From Streptomyces sp. WMMC500 (GTDB lineage Bacteria; Actinomycetota; Actinomycetes; Streptomycetales; Streptomycetaceae): a stretch of DNA of 64,000 nt. Every line of letters starts with the position of its first letter. Within the stretch, counting starts at the first letter, position 1. The notes beneath the pieces are model-generated. The model made no database searches and was not told the DNA's origin. It worked only from the letters and a program-made list of their open reading frames with translations. This document shows positions 1 through 9,417 of this stretch, one piece after another. The stretch lies in the NCBI RefSeq assembly GCF_027497195.1, contig NZ_CP114905.1, forward strand, positions 2,280,001 to 2,344,000, written 5' to 3'. The position numbers and the translations under genes were made by a program.

Positions 1-1232
1 AGTTCGGCGTTCGCGCGCAGGTGGCGCCATTCGCCGTGGACTGGCATGACGTTGCGGGGCTTGCAGATGTTGTAGAAGTACAGCAGCTCGCCGGCCGAGG
101 CGTGGCCCGAGACGTGGACCTTGGCGTTGCCCTTGTGGACGACGTTGGCGCCCCAGCGGGTGAGGCCGTTGATCACGCGGTAGACGGCGTTCTCGTTCCC
201 CGGGATCAGGGACGAGGCGAGGATGACCGTGTCGCCGGCGACGATGCGGATCTGGTGGTCGCGGTTGGCCATGCGGGACAGGGCGGCCATCGGCTCGCCC
301 TGCGAGCCCGTGCAGACGAGGACGACCTCGTGGTCCGGCAGGTCGTCGAGGGTCTTCACGTCGACGACGAGGCCGGGGGGCACGCGCAGGTAGCCGAGGT
401 CGCGGGCGATGCCCATGTTGCGGACCATGGAGCGGCCGACGAAGGCGACCTTCCGCCGGTACGCGTGCGCCGCGTCCAGGACCTGCTGGATGCGGTGCAC
501 GTGGCTCGCGAAGCTGGCCACGATGATGCGCCTCTGCGCCGCCGCGAACACTCCCCGCAGTACCCCGGAGATGTCCTTCTCGGGCGCCACGAACCCCGGG
601 ACCTCGGCGTTGGTGGAGTCGACGAGCAGCAGGTCGATGCCCTCCTCGCCGAGGCGCGCGAACGCGGGCAGGTCGGTGAGGCGGCCGTCGAGCGGCAGTT
701 GGTCCATCTTGAAGTCGCCGGTGTGCACGACGACGCCCGCGGGGGTGCGGACGGCGACGGCGAGGCTGTCCGGGATGGAGTGGTTGACGGAGACGAACTC
801 GCAGTCGAAGGGCCCGATGCGCTCCCTGCCGCCCTCGGCGACCTGGAGGGTGTACGGGCGGATGCGGTGCTCCTGGAGCTTGGCCTCGATGAGGGCGAGG
901 GTCAGCTTGGAGCCGATGAGGGGGATGTCCGCCTTCTCGCGGAGCAGGTAGGGCACGGCGCCGATGTGGTCCTCGTGCCCGTGCGTGAGGACGATGCCCT
1001 CGATGTCGTCGAGGCGGTCCCTGATGGTGGAGAAGTCGGGAAGGATCAGATCGACCCCGGGCTGCTCCTCCTCGGGGAAGAGGACGCCGCAGTCGACGAT
1101 GAGCAGGCGGCCGTCGTATTCGAGGACCGTCATGTTGCGGCCGATCTCGCCGAGTCCGCCGAGCGGGGTGACCCGCAGGGCGCCCTCCGCGAGTGCGGGG
1201 GGCGGGCCGAGTTCGGGATGGGGATGGCTCAA
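1..1232 (-). CDS. rnj: Ribonuclease J (5' part; gene runs off the left edge)
   Basis: RNase J is a metallo-beta-lactamase/beta-CASP ribonuclease that matures and degrades mRNA and rRNA in the cytoplasm. The first 410 codons are present; the family is about 560 residues, so the C-terminal part lies outside the window. The Zn-binding motif HGHEDH is at residues 84-89, preceded by the conserved GGLGEIGRNM stretch near residue 25, and HTGDFKMDQLP follows further on. I chose the TTG start at 1232 (reads SHPHPEL after the initiator) because GAGGAG stands 6 bases upstream and Streptomyces orthologues begin the same way. It lies downstream of dapA on the same strand, the order usual in actinobacteria. 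The identification is firm. Confidence 0.95.
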   Translation of the reverse strand, partial: MSHPHPELGPPPALAEGALRVTPLGGLGEIGRNMTVLEYDGRLLIVDCGVLFPEEEQPGVDLILPDFSTIRDRLDDIEGIVLTHGHEDHIGAVPYLLREKADIPLIGSKLTLALIEAKLQEHRIRPYTLQVAEGGRERIGPFDCEFVSVNHSIPDSLAVAVRTPAGVVVHTGDFKMDQLPLDGRLTDLPAFARLGEEGIDLLLVDSTNAEVPGFVAPEKDISGVLRGVFAAAQRRIIVASFASHVHRIQQVLDAAHAYRRKVAFVGRSMVRNMGIARDLGYLRVPPGLVVDVKTLDDLPDHEVVLVCTGSQGEPMAALSRMANRDHQIRIVAGDTVILASSLIPGNENAVYRVINGLTRWGANVVHKGNAKVHVSGHASAGELLYFYNICKPRNVMPVHGEWRHLRANAE

Positions 1233-1392
1233 AGGTGTCTCCTCACCATGCGCACCGGCCGGGTCCCGGCGGCGGGCCCGGGCGGGGCGCACATGGATGC
1301 GTGCGACGGCGGCTTCCCTGAAGCCGCGCCGCGGCTTTCTCGGTATGCGGTTGTGACGTCTCTGTGGCGGTGAGGACGGCGGGTGTGCGACG

Positions 1393-1412
1393 CGTACGCC
1401 CGGGCGCGTACG
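1393..1412 (-). terminator. Stem-loop just 3' of dapA
   Basis: CGTACGC and GCGTACG arms (7 bp) enclose a 6-base loop immediately after the dapA stop codon. There is no U-tract, as is usual in Streptomyces, so it may be a terminator or only a 3'-end stabiliser. Confidence 0.4.
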
Positions 1413-1413
1413 G

Positions 1414-2313
1414 CTATACCTGCACGCCGCCGCCCTTGAGGTCCCGCTTGAGCTGCTCGGTCTCCTCCGGCGAGAGCCCCACGAGGGGCAGCCGCAGCGG
1501 GCCGCCGGGCATCTGCCGCAGGGCGAGCGCCGCCTTGACGGTGATGACGCCCTGGGTGCGGAACATGCCGGTGTAGACGGGGAGCAGTTGCTGGTGGAGT
1601 TCGGTGGCCTTGGCCACGTCGCCGCCGGTGTACGCCTCGACGAGGGCGACCAGCTCGGGGGTGACGAGGTGGCCGACGACGGAGACGAAGCCGACGCCGC
1701 CGACGGACAGCAGCGGCAGGTTCAGCATGTCGTCGCCGGAGTACCAGGCGAGGCCCGTCTGGGCGATGGCCCAGCTCGCGCGGCCGAGGTCGCCCTTGGC
1801 GTCCTTGTTGGCGACGATCCGGGGGTGTTCGGCCAGCCGGACCATGGTCTCGGTATTGATGGGGACGCCGCTGCGGCCGGGGATGTCGTAGAGCATCACG
1901 GGCAGGTCGGTGGCGTCGGCGATGGCCTTGAAGTGGGCGTAGAGGCCCTGCTGCGGCGGCTTGCTGTAGTACGGCGTGACGGTCAGCAGTCCGTGGGCGC
2001 CGGCGTCCTGGGCGGCGCGGGCCAGCTCGATGCTGTGCCGGGTGTCGTTCGTCGAGGCTCCGGCGACGACGTGGGCGCGGTCGCCGACGGCGTCCACCAC
2101 GGCCCGTACGAGTTGGGCTTTCTCCGCATCGCTCGTGGTGGGCGACTCGCCGGTGGTGCCGTTGAGCACCAGCCCGTCGTTGCCTGCGTCGACGAGGTGG
2201 GCGGCGAGTCGCTGGGCGCCGTCGAGGTCGAGGGCGCCGTCGGGGGTGAACGGCGTGACCATGGCGGTCAGCATCCGTCCGAAGGGCGTCTGCGGGGTGG
2301 ATGTCGGAGCCAT
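1414..2313 (-). CDS. dapA: 4-hydroxy-tetrahydrodipicolinate synthase
   Basis: DapA condenses pyruvate with aspartate semialdehyde, the first step committed to diaminopimelate and lysine, in the cytosol. The 299-residue product is of normal family length. NGTTGE is at residues 51-56 (substrate-binding loop), LYDIPGR carries the conserved tyrosine, and VANKDAKGD holds the Schiff-base lysine. The ATG at 2313 (MAPTSTPQ) is preferred over an upstream in-frame ATG at 2394, because the family starts just before FGRMLTAMVTPF. The ribosome-binding site is weak. dapB lies 1.8 kb upstream with three small genes or leaders between. The paralogue question (several dapA copies per Streptomyces genome) cannot be settled here. 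Confidence 0.95.
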   Translation of the reverse strand: MAPTSTPQTPFGRMLTAMVTPFTPDGALDLDGAQRLAAHLVDAGNDGLVLNGTTGESPTTSDAEKAQLVRAVVDAVGDRAHVVAGASTNDTRHSIELARAAQDAGAHGLLTVTPYYSKPPQQGLYAHFKAIADATDLPVMLYDIPGRSGVPINTETMVRLAEHPRIVANKDAKGDLGRASWAIAQTGLAWYSGDDMLNLPLLSVGGVGFVSVVGHLVTPELVALVEAYTGGDVAKATELHQQLLPVYTGMFRTQGVITVKAALALRQMPGGPLRLPLVGLSPEETEQLKRDLKGGGVQV

Positions 2314-2386
2314 GAGTGACACGCTACTCGCAAGAATGCCCTGAGTGCGCGCTTGGGTGGCGTGCGGTGTTGCAGGCGCGGGAGAA

Positions 2387-2424
2387 CCCGGCACTGCCTG
2401 CTCGGGGGTTCAAGCAGTGCCGGG
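2387..2424 (-). terminator. Hairpin in the dapA leader (possible attenuator)
   Basis: CCCGGCACTGC pairs with GCAGTGCCGGG (11 perfect base pairs) around a 16-base loop. In the dapA transcript it sits 14 bases after the stop of an 11-codon frame and about 75 bases before the dapA start. The loop contains CTGCT and AGCAG-like segments that allow a slipped alternative pairing. Attenuation is inference. Confidence 0.5.
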
Positions 2425-2438
2425 TCCGTATCCTCAGC

Positions 2439-2474
2439 CTAGGCGAACTTCGCGATAACCACCATTCCAGACAT
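2439..2474 (-). CDS. Possible 11-residue leader peptide upstream of dapA
   Basis: ATG at 2474 opens a frame reading MSGMVVIAKFA and a TAG stop. No strong ribosome-binding site is visible (GCGAAG about 10 bases upstream). Its position just before a strong hairpin and upstream of dapA is the only support. It could equally be chance; one lysine codon is present, so simple lysine attenuation is not obvious. Confidence 0.25.
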   Translation of the reverse strand: MSGMVVIAKFA

Positions 2475-2655
2475 TTGACGGGCTTCGCGCGCCCGCGGGC
2501 CCCGCCGGTACGCCGGGCGTCCACCGCGCCCGGGTACCTTTGAGAGGTATTCGGCACATGGCCCTGGATCTGGGCACTTTACGGGACGTTCCGACGTTGT
2601 CCGGGTGGCAGGAGTCAAGTCGACAAACCCACGAGTCCTGAGGTGGTGCCCCAGC

Positions 2656-2901
2656 ATGCTTCGCCGTCGGCGTGAGCCCGTTCCGTACGCCTTCATAGCG
2701 GAGGCCGACCGCTTCCGCAGCGACGTCCCCGTGCCGCCACCCGTGCCGCGCGCCGGGATCGGGGAGATCGCCGGGCGGGCGCTGGTGGGCGTGTTGATAG
2801 TGGCGGGGCTCGTCGGCGCGGTGGTCTTCGGCGTCCCGGCGATGCAGCTCACCGACGACCCCGGGTCCGCGCAGGACACGGAGACGGTGCAGACCCCCTG
2901 A
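2656..2901 (+). CDS. Small single-pass membrane protein, function unknown
   Basis: An 81-residue protein starting at ATG 2656 (MLRRRREPVPYAF), with AGGTGG 9 bases upstream. A basic N-terminus and a proline-rich stretch (VPVPPPVPR) are followed by one hydrophobic helix at about residues 41-62 (ALVGVLIVAGLVGAVVFG) and an acidic tail ending ETVQTP. The topology suggests a cytoplasmic N-terminus. I recognise it only as a conserved Streptomyces-type small membrane protein. An upstream in-frame GTG at 2605 would add 17 residues without a ribosome-binding site. Confidence 0.75.
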   Translation: MLRRRREPVPYAFIAEADRFRSDVPVPPPVPRAGIGEIAGRALVGVLIVAGLVGAVVFGVPAMQLTDDPGSAQDTETVQTP

Positions 2902-2990
2902 CGCCGCCCGCGGTGCCCGTGCACCGCCGTCACGGCCGTCGCGGGTGCCCCGTCCGCACCCCCGGGGTGGTGGGCCCGCCGGGGCCTCGC

Positions 2991-2996
2991 TAGCCT
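2991..2996 (+). promoter_or_regulatory. -10 element TAGCCT for a leaderless transcript
   Basis: TAGCCT lies 7 bases upstream of the GTG at 3004, so transcription would begin at or next to the start codon. No ribosome-binding site precedes that GTG, which fits a leaderless mRNA. No clear -35 is visible. Confidence 0.45.
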
Positions 2997-3003
2997 CGCA
3001 GGC

Positions 3004-3573
3004 GTGCCCCTGCCCTTCCTGACGGCCGACCGCGACTTCGGAGACGTCGCCGGCGACGCGCCGCTCCCCTACGCCGATCGCGACCGCTGGCGCCGGCCGT
3101 ACCGCCCGGGCCCCTGGCGCGTGCTCATGGCCGCCGTCGAGCTGCTGCTCGCCTCGTATCTGCTCTTCGCGACCGTGATCATGCTGCTCGCCGGCTCGGT
3201 CACGGGCGCGCTGACATGCGCGGGCGTGGGGGCGGGCTTCATCGTGGCGGCGCTGCGGCTGCTGCGGGTCGGGGTGTGGGTGAGCGCGCACGGGCTGCGG
3301 CAGGTGCACCTCTTCCACACCGTCACCCTGCCGTGGGACGAGATCGCCGCCGTGCGGACCGTGCAGCAGCCGGTGAAGTGGCTCGGCCTGCCCCGCACGG
3401 TGCAGGGACAGGCGCTCCTGGTGACCCCGGCGGCGCGGCGGCGCGGGCGGGGCGGGGCCCAGGCGCCGCTGCGGCCGCTGCTGACGGACAGCAACGCGGA
3501 CTTCCTCGGCCGCCCCGAGGCGTTCGACCGGGCGGCCGACACCGTCGAGGCATGGGCCACGGAGCTGCGCTGA
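3004..3573 (+). CDS. PH-domain-like membrane protein, function unknown
   Basis: The 189-residue product starts at GTG 3004. After a charged N-terminus (MPLPFLTADRDFGD), two hydrophobic helices at about residues 39-80 (AAVELLLASYLLFATVIMLLAG and a second starting ALTCAGVG) are followed by a soluble part with VWVSAHGLRQVHLFHTVTLPWDEIAAV. That pattern (a turn, then a W-D-E-I strand) resembles the bacterial PH-like domain of small actinobacterial membrane proteins. The gene overlaps nothing and is divergent from dapB. The PH-like call is inference from motif shape; the protein itself is clearly real from its codon usage. Confidence 0.75.
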   Translation: MPLPFLTADRDFGDVAGDAPLPYADRDRWRRPYRPGPWRVLMAAVELLLASYLLFATVIMLLAGSVTGALTCAGVGAGFIVAALRLLRVGVWVSAHGLRQVHLFHTVTLPWDEIAAVRTVQQPVKWLGLPRTVQGQALLVTPAARRRGRGGAQAPLRPLLTDSNADFLGRPEAFDRAADTVEAWATELR

Positions 3574-3604
3574 CGCGTTACCGCCCGTAGGCGCCGTTCG
3601 GCCG

Positions 3605-4048
3605 CTAGCCCGCCACTCTGCGCAGGGTGATCGCCCGCTGCATCGCCTTGCGCGCCCGCGGGGTGTCGCGCGCGTCGTGGTACGCGACCGCCAGCCGGAA
3701 CCAGCACCGCCAGTCCTCCGGCGCGGCCTCCGTCTCCGCCTTGCGCCGCCGGAAGACCTCGTCGGCCGAGTCGCGGTCGATCCGGCCGCTCGGCGTGCGC
3801 TTCAGTTCGTCGACCGGCAGCCCGCCCTCGGCGTCCAGCTCCCGCGCCAGCGCGTTCGCGGCGCGGGCGAAGGCGGTGGTGTGCCACAGGAACCAGAGAC
3901 CGATGGCGGGGAGCACGAGCACGGCGGCGCCGAAGGCGACGGTCAGCGGCGTGCCCTCGCGCAGCAGGTACCAGCCGCGGGTGCCGGCGAGGAAGAAGTA
4001 GACGACCAGCACGGCCGACAGCACGACGTACGTGATCTTCGAGCGCAT
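3605..4048 (-). CDS. Membrane-anchored protein with a short TPR-like tail
   Basis: This 147-residue protein begins ATG 4048 with two membrane helices (about residues 5-22 and 36-56), then a cytoplasmic helical part. EDWRCWFRLAVAYHDARDTPRARKAMQRAI near the C-terminus has the spacing of a tetratricopeptide repeat. It lies 22 bases downstream of dapB on the same strand and is probably cotranscribed. Its role is unknown; neighbouring cell-wall precursor genes suggest nothing specific. Confidence 0.75.
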   Translation of the reverse strand: MRSKITYVVLSAVLVVYFFLAGTRGWYLLREGTPLTVAFGAAVLVLPAIGLWFLWHTTAFARAANALARELDAEGGLPVDELKRTPSGRIDRDSADEVFRRRKAETEAAPEDWRCWFRLAVAYHDARDTPRARKAMQRAITLRRVAG

Positions 4049-4070
4049 GAGCGGTGTCCGGGCGTCGGCG

Positions 4071-4877
<807 letters not shown>

Positions 4878-6272
4878 TCAGGCCACCGCCTCCCGCAGCG
4901 CGGTGGCCTGCCGGTCGGTGACCGGCCCGATGACGGACAGGGACGGGCGGCGCCCCAGGACGGCCGCCGCCACGTCGCGTACGTCGTCGGGGGTGACGGC
5001 GCGGATCCGGGCGAGGATCTCGTCGACCGACATCTGCTCGCCCCAGCACAGCTCGCTCTTGCCGAGGCGGTGCATCAGCGCGCCGGTGTCCTCCAGGCCC
5101 AGCACCAGGGAGCCGCACAACTGGCCGACGGCGCGGGCGACCTCGTCGTCGGCCAGGCCGTGCCGCGCGACGTGCGCCAGTTCCTCGCGGCAGAGCTTGA
5201 GCACGTCGGCGGCCTGCGCGGGGCGGCAGCCGGCGTAGACGCCGAAGAGGCCGCAGTCGGCGAAGCCGGAGGTGTACGAGTACACGGAGTACGCCAGGCC
5301 GCGCTTCTCCCGGATCTCCTGGAAGAGCCGGGAGCTCATGCCGCCGCCCAGGGCCGCGGACAGCACGCTCAGCGCCCAGCGGCGCTCGTCGTGCCGGCCG
5401 ACGCCGGGGGCGCCGAGGACGAGGTGGGTCTGCTCGGTGCGGCGCTCCTGCAGTTCGAAGCGGCCCGCGGTACGGATCGTGCGGCTGCCGGCGCGCGGGC
5501 CGTGCGGTGCGGTGTCGGGGGCGTCGAGGGCGCCGGCCCGGTCGAAGGCGGCGGCGACGCGGCGTACTACGTCGTCGTGGTCGACGTTGCCCGCGGCGGC
5601 GACGACGAGCCGCGTGGGCGTGTAGTGGCGCTGGTAGAAGCGGGCGACGCGGTCGCGGGTGAGCGCCGTGACGGTCTCGACGGTGCCGAGGACGGGGCGG
5701 CCGAGGGGGGTGTCGCCGAGCATCGTGCGGGCGAAGAGGTCGTGGACGCAGTCGCCGGGGTCGTCCTCGGTCATCGCGATCTCTTCGAGGACGACGCCGC
5801 GCTCGGCCTCGACGTCCTCGGCGCGGATGACGGAGCCGGTGAGCATGTCGCAGACGATGTCGATGGCCAGCGGCAGGTCGGTGTCGAGGACCCGCGCGTA
5901 GTAGCAGGTGTACTCCTTGGCCGTGAACGCGTTCATCTCGCCGCCGACCGCGTCGATGGGCGCGGAGATGTCGAGGGCGGAGCGCGTCCTCGTGCCCTTG
6001 AAGAGCAGGTGTTCCAGGTAGTGGGTGGCGCCGCCGAGGGCCGGGGTCTCGTCGCGGGAGCCGACGTGCGCCCAGATGCCGAAGGTCGCCGAGCGGACGG
6101 AGGGCAGGGTCTCGGTGAGCACGCGCAGCCCGCCGGGCAGCACCGTCTTGCGTACGGTGCCGGAGCCGTCGGGGCCCTTCAGGACCGTGGCGGGGGTGGC
6201 GCGCGGACGGGGGACGGCCCGCCCCCGGTACGGGGGGCGGGCCGCCTTCCGGCTGCTGCGGGGCAGGGTCAC
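4878..6272 (-). CDS. M16 family zinc metallopeptidase (pitrilysin/MPP-like)
   Basis: The 464-residue protein carries the inverted zinc motif HYLEH at about residues 82-86 (general H-x-x-E-H, after [15 protein letters not shown]) and the distal glutamate in VVLEEIAM about 70 residues later. The C-terminal half has the [22 protein letters not shown] core of the second M16 domain. This is the single-chain processing-peptidase type found next to pnp in actinobacteria. The GTG start at 6272 overlaps the pnp stop as GTGA, so translation is coupled to PNPase. Substrates are not known. A strong hairpin lies 28 bases inside the reading frame (see 6215-6244). Confidence 0.92.
   Translation of the reverse strand: MTLPRSSRKAARPPYRGRAVPRPRATPATVLKGPDGSGTVRKTVLPGGLRVLTETLPSVRSATFGIWAHVGSRDETPALGGATHYLEHLLFKGTRTRSALDISAPIDAVGGEMNAFTAKEYTCYYARVLDTDLPLAIDIVCDMLTGSVIRAEDVEAERGVVLEEIAMTEDDPGDCVHDLFARTMLGDTPLGRPVLGTVETVTALTRDRVARFYQRHYTPTRLVVAAAGNVDHDDVVRRVAAAFDRAGALDAPDTAPHGPRAGSRTIRTAGRFELQERRTEQTHLVLGAPGVGRHDERRWALSVLSAALGGGMSSRLFQEIREKRGLAYSVYSYTSGFADCGLFGVYAGCRPAQAADVLKLCREELAHVARHGLADDEVARAVGQLCGSLVLGLEDTGALMHRLGKSELCWGEQMSVDEILARIRAVTPDDVRDVAAAVLGRRPSLSVIGPVTDRQATALREAVA
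6215..6244 (-). repeat. 12-bp hairpin inside the start of the M16 gene
   Basis: CGGCCCGCCCCC and GGGGGCGGGCCG (12 perfect base pairs, 6-base loop) fall 28-57 bases into the M16 coding sequence, right after pnp. It could attenuate transcription or translation of the coupled gene, or be an RNase III site. It encodes a basic linker (about residues 10-19). Confidence 0.5.
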
Positions 6273-8503
6273 GTCGCGGACTCGTCCCCGGACTTCTCGG
6301 AGTCGCCGTCCTTGTCCTTGTCCTCGTCCTCCAGGACGGGGATGAGGGACAGCTTGCCGCGCTGGTCGATCTCGGCGATCTCGACCTGGACCTTCTGGCC
6401 GACGCCGAGGACGTCCTCGACGTTCTCGACGCGCTTGCCGCCGGCGAGCTTGCGGATCTGCGAGATGTGCAGCAGTCCGTCCTTGCCGGGCAGCAGGGAG
6501 ACGAAGGCGCCGAAGGAGGTGGTCTTCACGACCGTGCCCAGGTAGCGCTCGCCGACCTCGGGCATCGTCGGGTTGGCGATGCCGTTGATGGTCGTACGGG
6601 CGGCCTCGGCGGCCGGGCCGTCGGCGGCGCCGATGTAGATCGTGCCGTCGTCCTCGATGGTGATCTCGGCGCCGGTGTCCTCCTGGATCTGGTTGATCAT
6701 CTTGCCCTTGGGGCCGATGACCTCGCCGATCTTGTCCACGGGGATCTTGATGGTGATGATCCGCGGGGCGTGCGGGGACATCTCGTCCGGCCGGTCGATG
6801 GCCTCCATCATCACGTCGAGGATGTGCAGCCGGGCGTCGCGGGCCTGCTTCAGGGCCGCGGCCAGCACGGAGGCGGGGATGCCGTCGAGCTTGGTGTCGA
6901 GCTGCAGCGCGGTGACGAACTCCTTGGTGCCGGCGACCTTGAAGTCCATGTCGCCGAAGGCGTCCTCGGCGCCGAGGATGTCGGTCAGCGTCACGTAGTG
7001 CGTCTCGCCCTCGATCTCCTTGGAGATCAGGCCCATCGCGATGCCGGCGACCGGGGCCTTCAGCGGCACGCCGGCGTTCAGCAGCGACATCGTCGAGGCG
7101 CAGACGGAGCCCATGGACGTCGAGCCGTTGGAGCCGAGCGCCTCGGAGACCTGGCGGATCGCGTACGGGAAGTCCTCGCGGCTGGGCAGCACCGGCACGA
7201 TGGCGCGCTCGGCGAGCGCGCCGTGGCCGATCTCGCGGCGCTTGGGGGTGCCGACGCGGCCGGTCTCGCCGGTGGAGTAGGGCGGGAAGATGTAGTTGTG
7301 CATGTAGCGCTTGCGCGTCACCGGGTTGAGGGTGTCGAGCTGCTGCTCCATGCGCAGCATGTTCAGCGTCGTCACGCCCATGATCTGGGTCTCGCCGCGC
7401 TCGAAGAGCGCCGAGCCGTGCACCCGCGGGATCGCCTCGACCTCGACCGCCAGCGGCCGGATGTCGGTGACGCCGCGGCCGTCGATACGGACCTTCTCGC
7501 GGATGACGCGCTCGCGCACCAGTTCCTTGGTGAGCGCGCGGTAGGCCGCGGAGATCTCCTTCTCGCGGCCCTCGAACTGCGGCAGCAGCTTCTCGGCGGC
7601 GACGTCCTTGACGCGGTCCAGTTCGGCCTCGCGCTCCAGCTTGTTGCTGATGGTGAGGGCCTGGGCCAGCTCGTCGCGGACGGCCTGGGTGAGCGCCTGG
7701 AGCACGTCGTCCTGGTAGTCGAGGAAGACGGGGAACTCGCCGGTGGGCTTGGCGGCCTTGGCGGCGAGGTCGGCCTGCGCCTTGCACAGGGCCTTGATGA
7801 AGGGCTTGGCGGCCTCCAGGCCGGCGGCGACGACCTCCTCGGTCGGCGCGGTGGTGCCGCCCTTGACCAGCTCGACGGTCTGGTCGGTGGCCTCGGCCTC
7901 GACCATCATGATCGCGACGTCGCCGTCGTCGAGGACGCGGCCGGCGACGACCATGTCGAAGACGGCCTCCTCCAGCTCGGTGTGGGTGGGGAAGGCCACC
8001 CACTGGCCGCGGATGAGGGCGACGCGGGTGCCGCCGATGGGGCCGGAGAACGGCAGACCCGCCAGTTGGGTGGAGGCGGAGGCGGCGTTGATGGCGACCA
8101 CGTCGTAGAGGTGGTCGGGGTTGAGCGCCTCGATGGTGGCGACGATCTGGATCTCGTTGCGCAGGCCCTTCCTGAAGGAGGGGCGCAGCGGCCGGTCGAT
8201 GAGCCGGCAGGTGAGGATGGCGTCCTCGCTGGGGCGGCCCTCCCGGCGGAAGAAGGAGCCGGGGATCTTGCCGATGGCGTACATGCGCTCTTCGACGTCC
8301 ACCGTCAGGGGGAAGAAGTCGAGCTGGTCCTTGGGCTGCTTGGAGGCGCTGGTCGCCGCGAGAACCATGGTCTCGTCGTCGAGGTAGGCGACGGCGGAGC
8401 CGGCGGCGAGCTTGGCGAGCCGGCCGGTCTCGAAGCGGATGGTGCGGGTGCCGAACGAGCCGTTGTCGATGACGGCCTCGCTGTAGTGGGTTTCGTTCTC
8501 CAC
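6269..8503 (-). CDS. pnp: Polyribonucleotide nucleotidyltransferase (PNPase)
   Basis: PNPase degrades RNA phosphorolytically and, in Streptomyces, also makes 3' tails. The 744 residues hold two RNase PH domains (about 10-230 and 330-560) with [10 protein letters not shown] and the [11 protein letters not shown] segment, a KH domain with [11 protein letters not shown] near residue 600, and an S1 domain ([31 protein letters not shown]) near 650-720, then an acidic, lysine-rich tail. I chose GTG 8503 (reads [15 protein letters not shown]), with GAGGAG 11 bases upstream. A longer in-frame extension back to 8728 is unlikely because it lies in the rpsO-pnp leader. rpsO is upstream on the same strand and the M16 gene is coupled downstream. 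Confidence 0.97.
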   Translation of the reverse strand: MENETHYSEAVIDNGSFGTRTIRFETGRLAKLAAGSAVAYLDDETMVLAATSASKQPKDQLDFFPLTVDVEERMYAIGKIPGSFFRREGRPSEDAILTCRLIDRPLRPSFRKGLRNEIQIVATIEALNPDHLYDVVAINAASASTQLAGLPFSGPIGGTRVALIRGQWVAFPTHTELEEAVFDMVVAGRVLDDGDVAIMMVEAEATDQTVELVKGGTTAPTEEVVAAGLEAAKPFIKALCKAQADLAAKAAKPTGEFPVFLDYQDDVLQALTQAVRDELAQALTISNKLEREAELDRVKDVAAEKLLPQFEGREKEISAAYRALTKELVRERVIREKVRIDGRGVTDIRPLAVEVEAIPRVHGSALFERGETQIMGVTTLNMLRMEQQLDTLNPVTRKRYMHNYIFPPYSTGETGRVGTPKRREIGHGALAERAIVPVLPSREDFPYAIRQVSEALGSNGSTSMGSVCASTMSLLNAGVPLKAPVAGIAMGLISKEIEGETHYVTLTDILGAEDAFGDMDFKVAGTKEFVTALQLDTKLDGIPASVLAAALKQARDARLHILDVMMEAIDRPDEMSPHAPRIITIKIPVDKIGEVIGPKGKMINQIQEDTGAEITIEDDGTIYIGAADGPAAEAARTTINGIANPTMPEVGERYLGTVVKTTSFGAFVSLLPGKDGLLHISQIRKLAGGKRVENVEDVLGVGQKVQVEIAEIDQRGKLSLIPVLEDEDKDKDGDSEKSGDESAT

Positions 8504-8917
8504 CAGGAAATTCTCCTCGTCTGCGCCCACGCCCGTGTGGCGTGGGCGGTGAGCGGTGGAGCACCCGCGCGGCAGGCTCGGGCCGGATGAGCGGCTGTAG
8601 GCCGGGCCGGTCTTCGATCGAAGCCACCGGGGTGCGCGCTCTCGCGTGCTCCGAAGGCCACTACCGAGGACCGGCGCCCGCTGTCGGCACAGGTCCGGCG
8701 GCTGCGGGCGGTTGCTCCCCGTATTCACTCTGTGCTGATGTCCTGCCGACCAGAGTACAAGTCACCCCGGCGGCATCTCGACGGCTGGCTGGCAACCGTT
8801 CGGTAAGGGTCCGTACGGACGGACCGGCCCGCCCCGGCGTCCGGACGGGACCGGAGCCACTGCGGGCATACGCCGAGGGAGCGGCTCCCGGTGCGGGGGC
8901 CGCTCCCTCGTGCGGCG
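8504..8917 (-). other. rpsO-pnp intergenic region
   Basis: About 410 bases without a gene. It holds the strong hairpin at 8875-8909 just after rpsO, the perfect palindrome GTCCGTACGGAC at 8809-8820, and the pnp ribosome-binding site. In Streptomyces this interval is known to carry a pnp promoter and an RNase III-processed hairpin; which of the elements here serve those roles cannot be told by eye. Confidence 0.6.
8875..8909 (-). terminator. rpsO 3' hairpin (terminator/processing site)
   Basis: GAGGGAGCGGC pairs with GCCGCTCCCTC (11 bp, 13-base loop), starting 9 bases past the rpsO stop. It likely terminates part of the rpsO transcripts and is the counterpart of the hairpin that RNase III cuts in other Streptomyces. 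Confidence 0.75.
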
Positions 8918-9205
8918 CTAGCGGGCGCCGGCGGCGCCGCGGCGGATGCCGAGGCGTTCGACCAGCGTACGGAAGCGGGCGATGTCCTTCTTCGCCAGGT
9001 ACTGCAGCAGCCGGCGGCGGCGGCCGACGAGCAGGAGCAGACCGCGGCGCGAGTGGTGGTCGTGCTTGTGGGTCTTCAGGTGCTCGGTCAGGTCGCTGAT
9101 GCGCTGGGTGAGCATCGCCACCTGCACCTCGGGGGAGCCGGTGTCGCCTTCCTTCGTGGCGTACTCGGCCATGATCTTCTTCTTCGTCGCGGTGTCGAGC
9201 GACAT
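8918..9205 (-). CDS. rpsO: 30S ribosomal protein S15
   Basis: S15 binds 16S rRNA and nucleates the 30S platform. The 95-residue protein shows the family landmarks [34 protein letters not shown] and RRRLLQYL. The start ATG 9205 (MSLDTATKK) is chosen over an upstream ATG at 9259 because family members begin here and AGAGGAG lies about 11 bases upstream. It heads the rpsO-pnp unit. Confidence 0.97.
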   Translation of the reverse strand: MSLDTATKKKIMAEYATKEGDTGSPEVQVAMLTQRISDLTEHLKTHKHDHHSRRGLLLLVGRRRRLLQYLAKKDIARFRTLVERLGIRRGAAGAR

Positions 9206-9343
9206 ACTCTTTCCCAACTCCTCTGGTCGGCGCCGCCGAGCGTCCCTGGTTTTGGTCACAGGGAATCTGCGGTGACTCGGCAGGCGGGGCGGTCGCGGCG
9301 CCTCGCCCGTGGGATACGGGGGCGCTCACGCGAACCGTCCGCC

Positions 9344-9349
9344 AGCCTA
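9344..9349 (-). promoter_or_regulatory. Possible -10 element for rpsO
   Basis: TAGGCT on the minus strand, about 140 bases upstream of the rpsO start, fits the Streptomyces housekeeping -10 (TAGRNT). No convincing -35 is visible. Confidence 0.35.
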
Positions 9350-9357
9350 GCAGCCGT

Positions 9358-9379
9358 GCGGCGGCCCGAGGACCGCCGC
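9358..9379 (-). terminator. Hairpin 3' of the M23 peptidase gene
   Basis: GCGGCGG and CCGCCGC (7 bp, 8-base loop) lie about 40 bases after the M23 stop codon. It is a moderate candidate, with nearby GC-rich sequence able to form further structure. Confidence 0.4.
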
Positions 9380-9417
9380 CGGCGCCGCCCGGCGGGGCCG
9401 GGGGTGCGGGTCAGATG

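Larger units (their letters stand above)
2314..2655. other. Intergenic region upstream of dapA
   Basis: About 340 bases hold no long gene. On the minus strand there is an 11-codon open frame (2439-2474) followed by an 11-bp hairpin (2387-2424), which together look like a leader/attenuator for dapA. On the plus strand AGGTGG at 2641-2646 is the ribosome-binding site of the small membrane protein at 2656. As I recall, many actinobacteria carry thyX beside dapA; I see no trace of it here. Confidence 0.5.

Noticed and set aside
2439..2933. Degraded thyX or other gene upstream of dapA
   Set aside because: Neither strand shows a recognisable thymidylate synthase motif; the long frames are Arg/Pro-rich shadows.
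6467..8590. Long plus-strand open frame opposite pnp
   Set aside because: Antisense to PNPase with Asp/Gly/Val-rich composition typical of a shadow frame.
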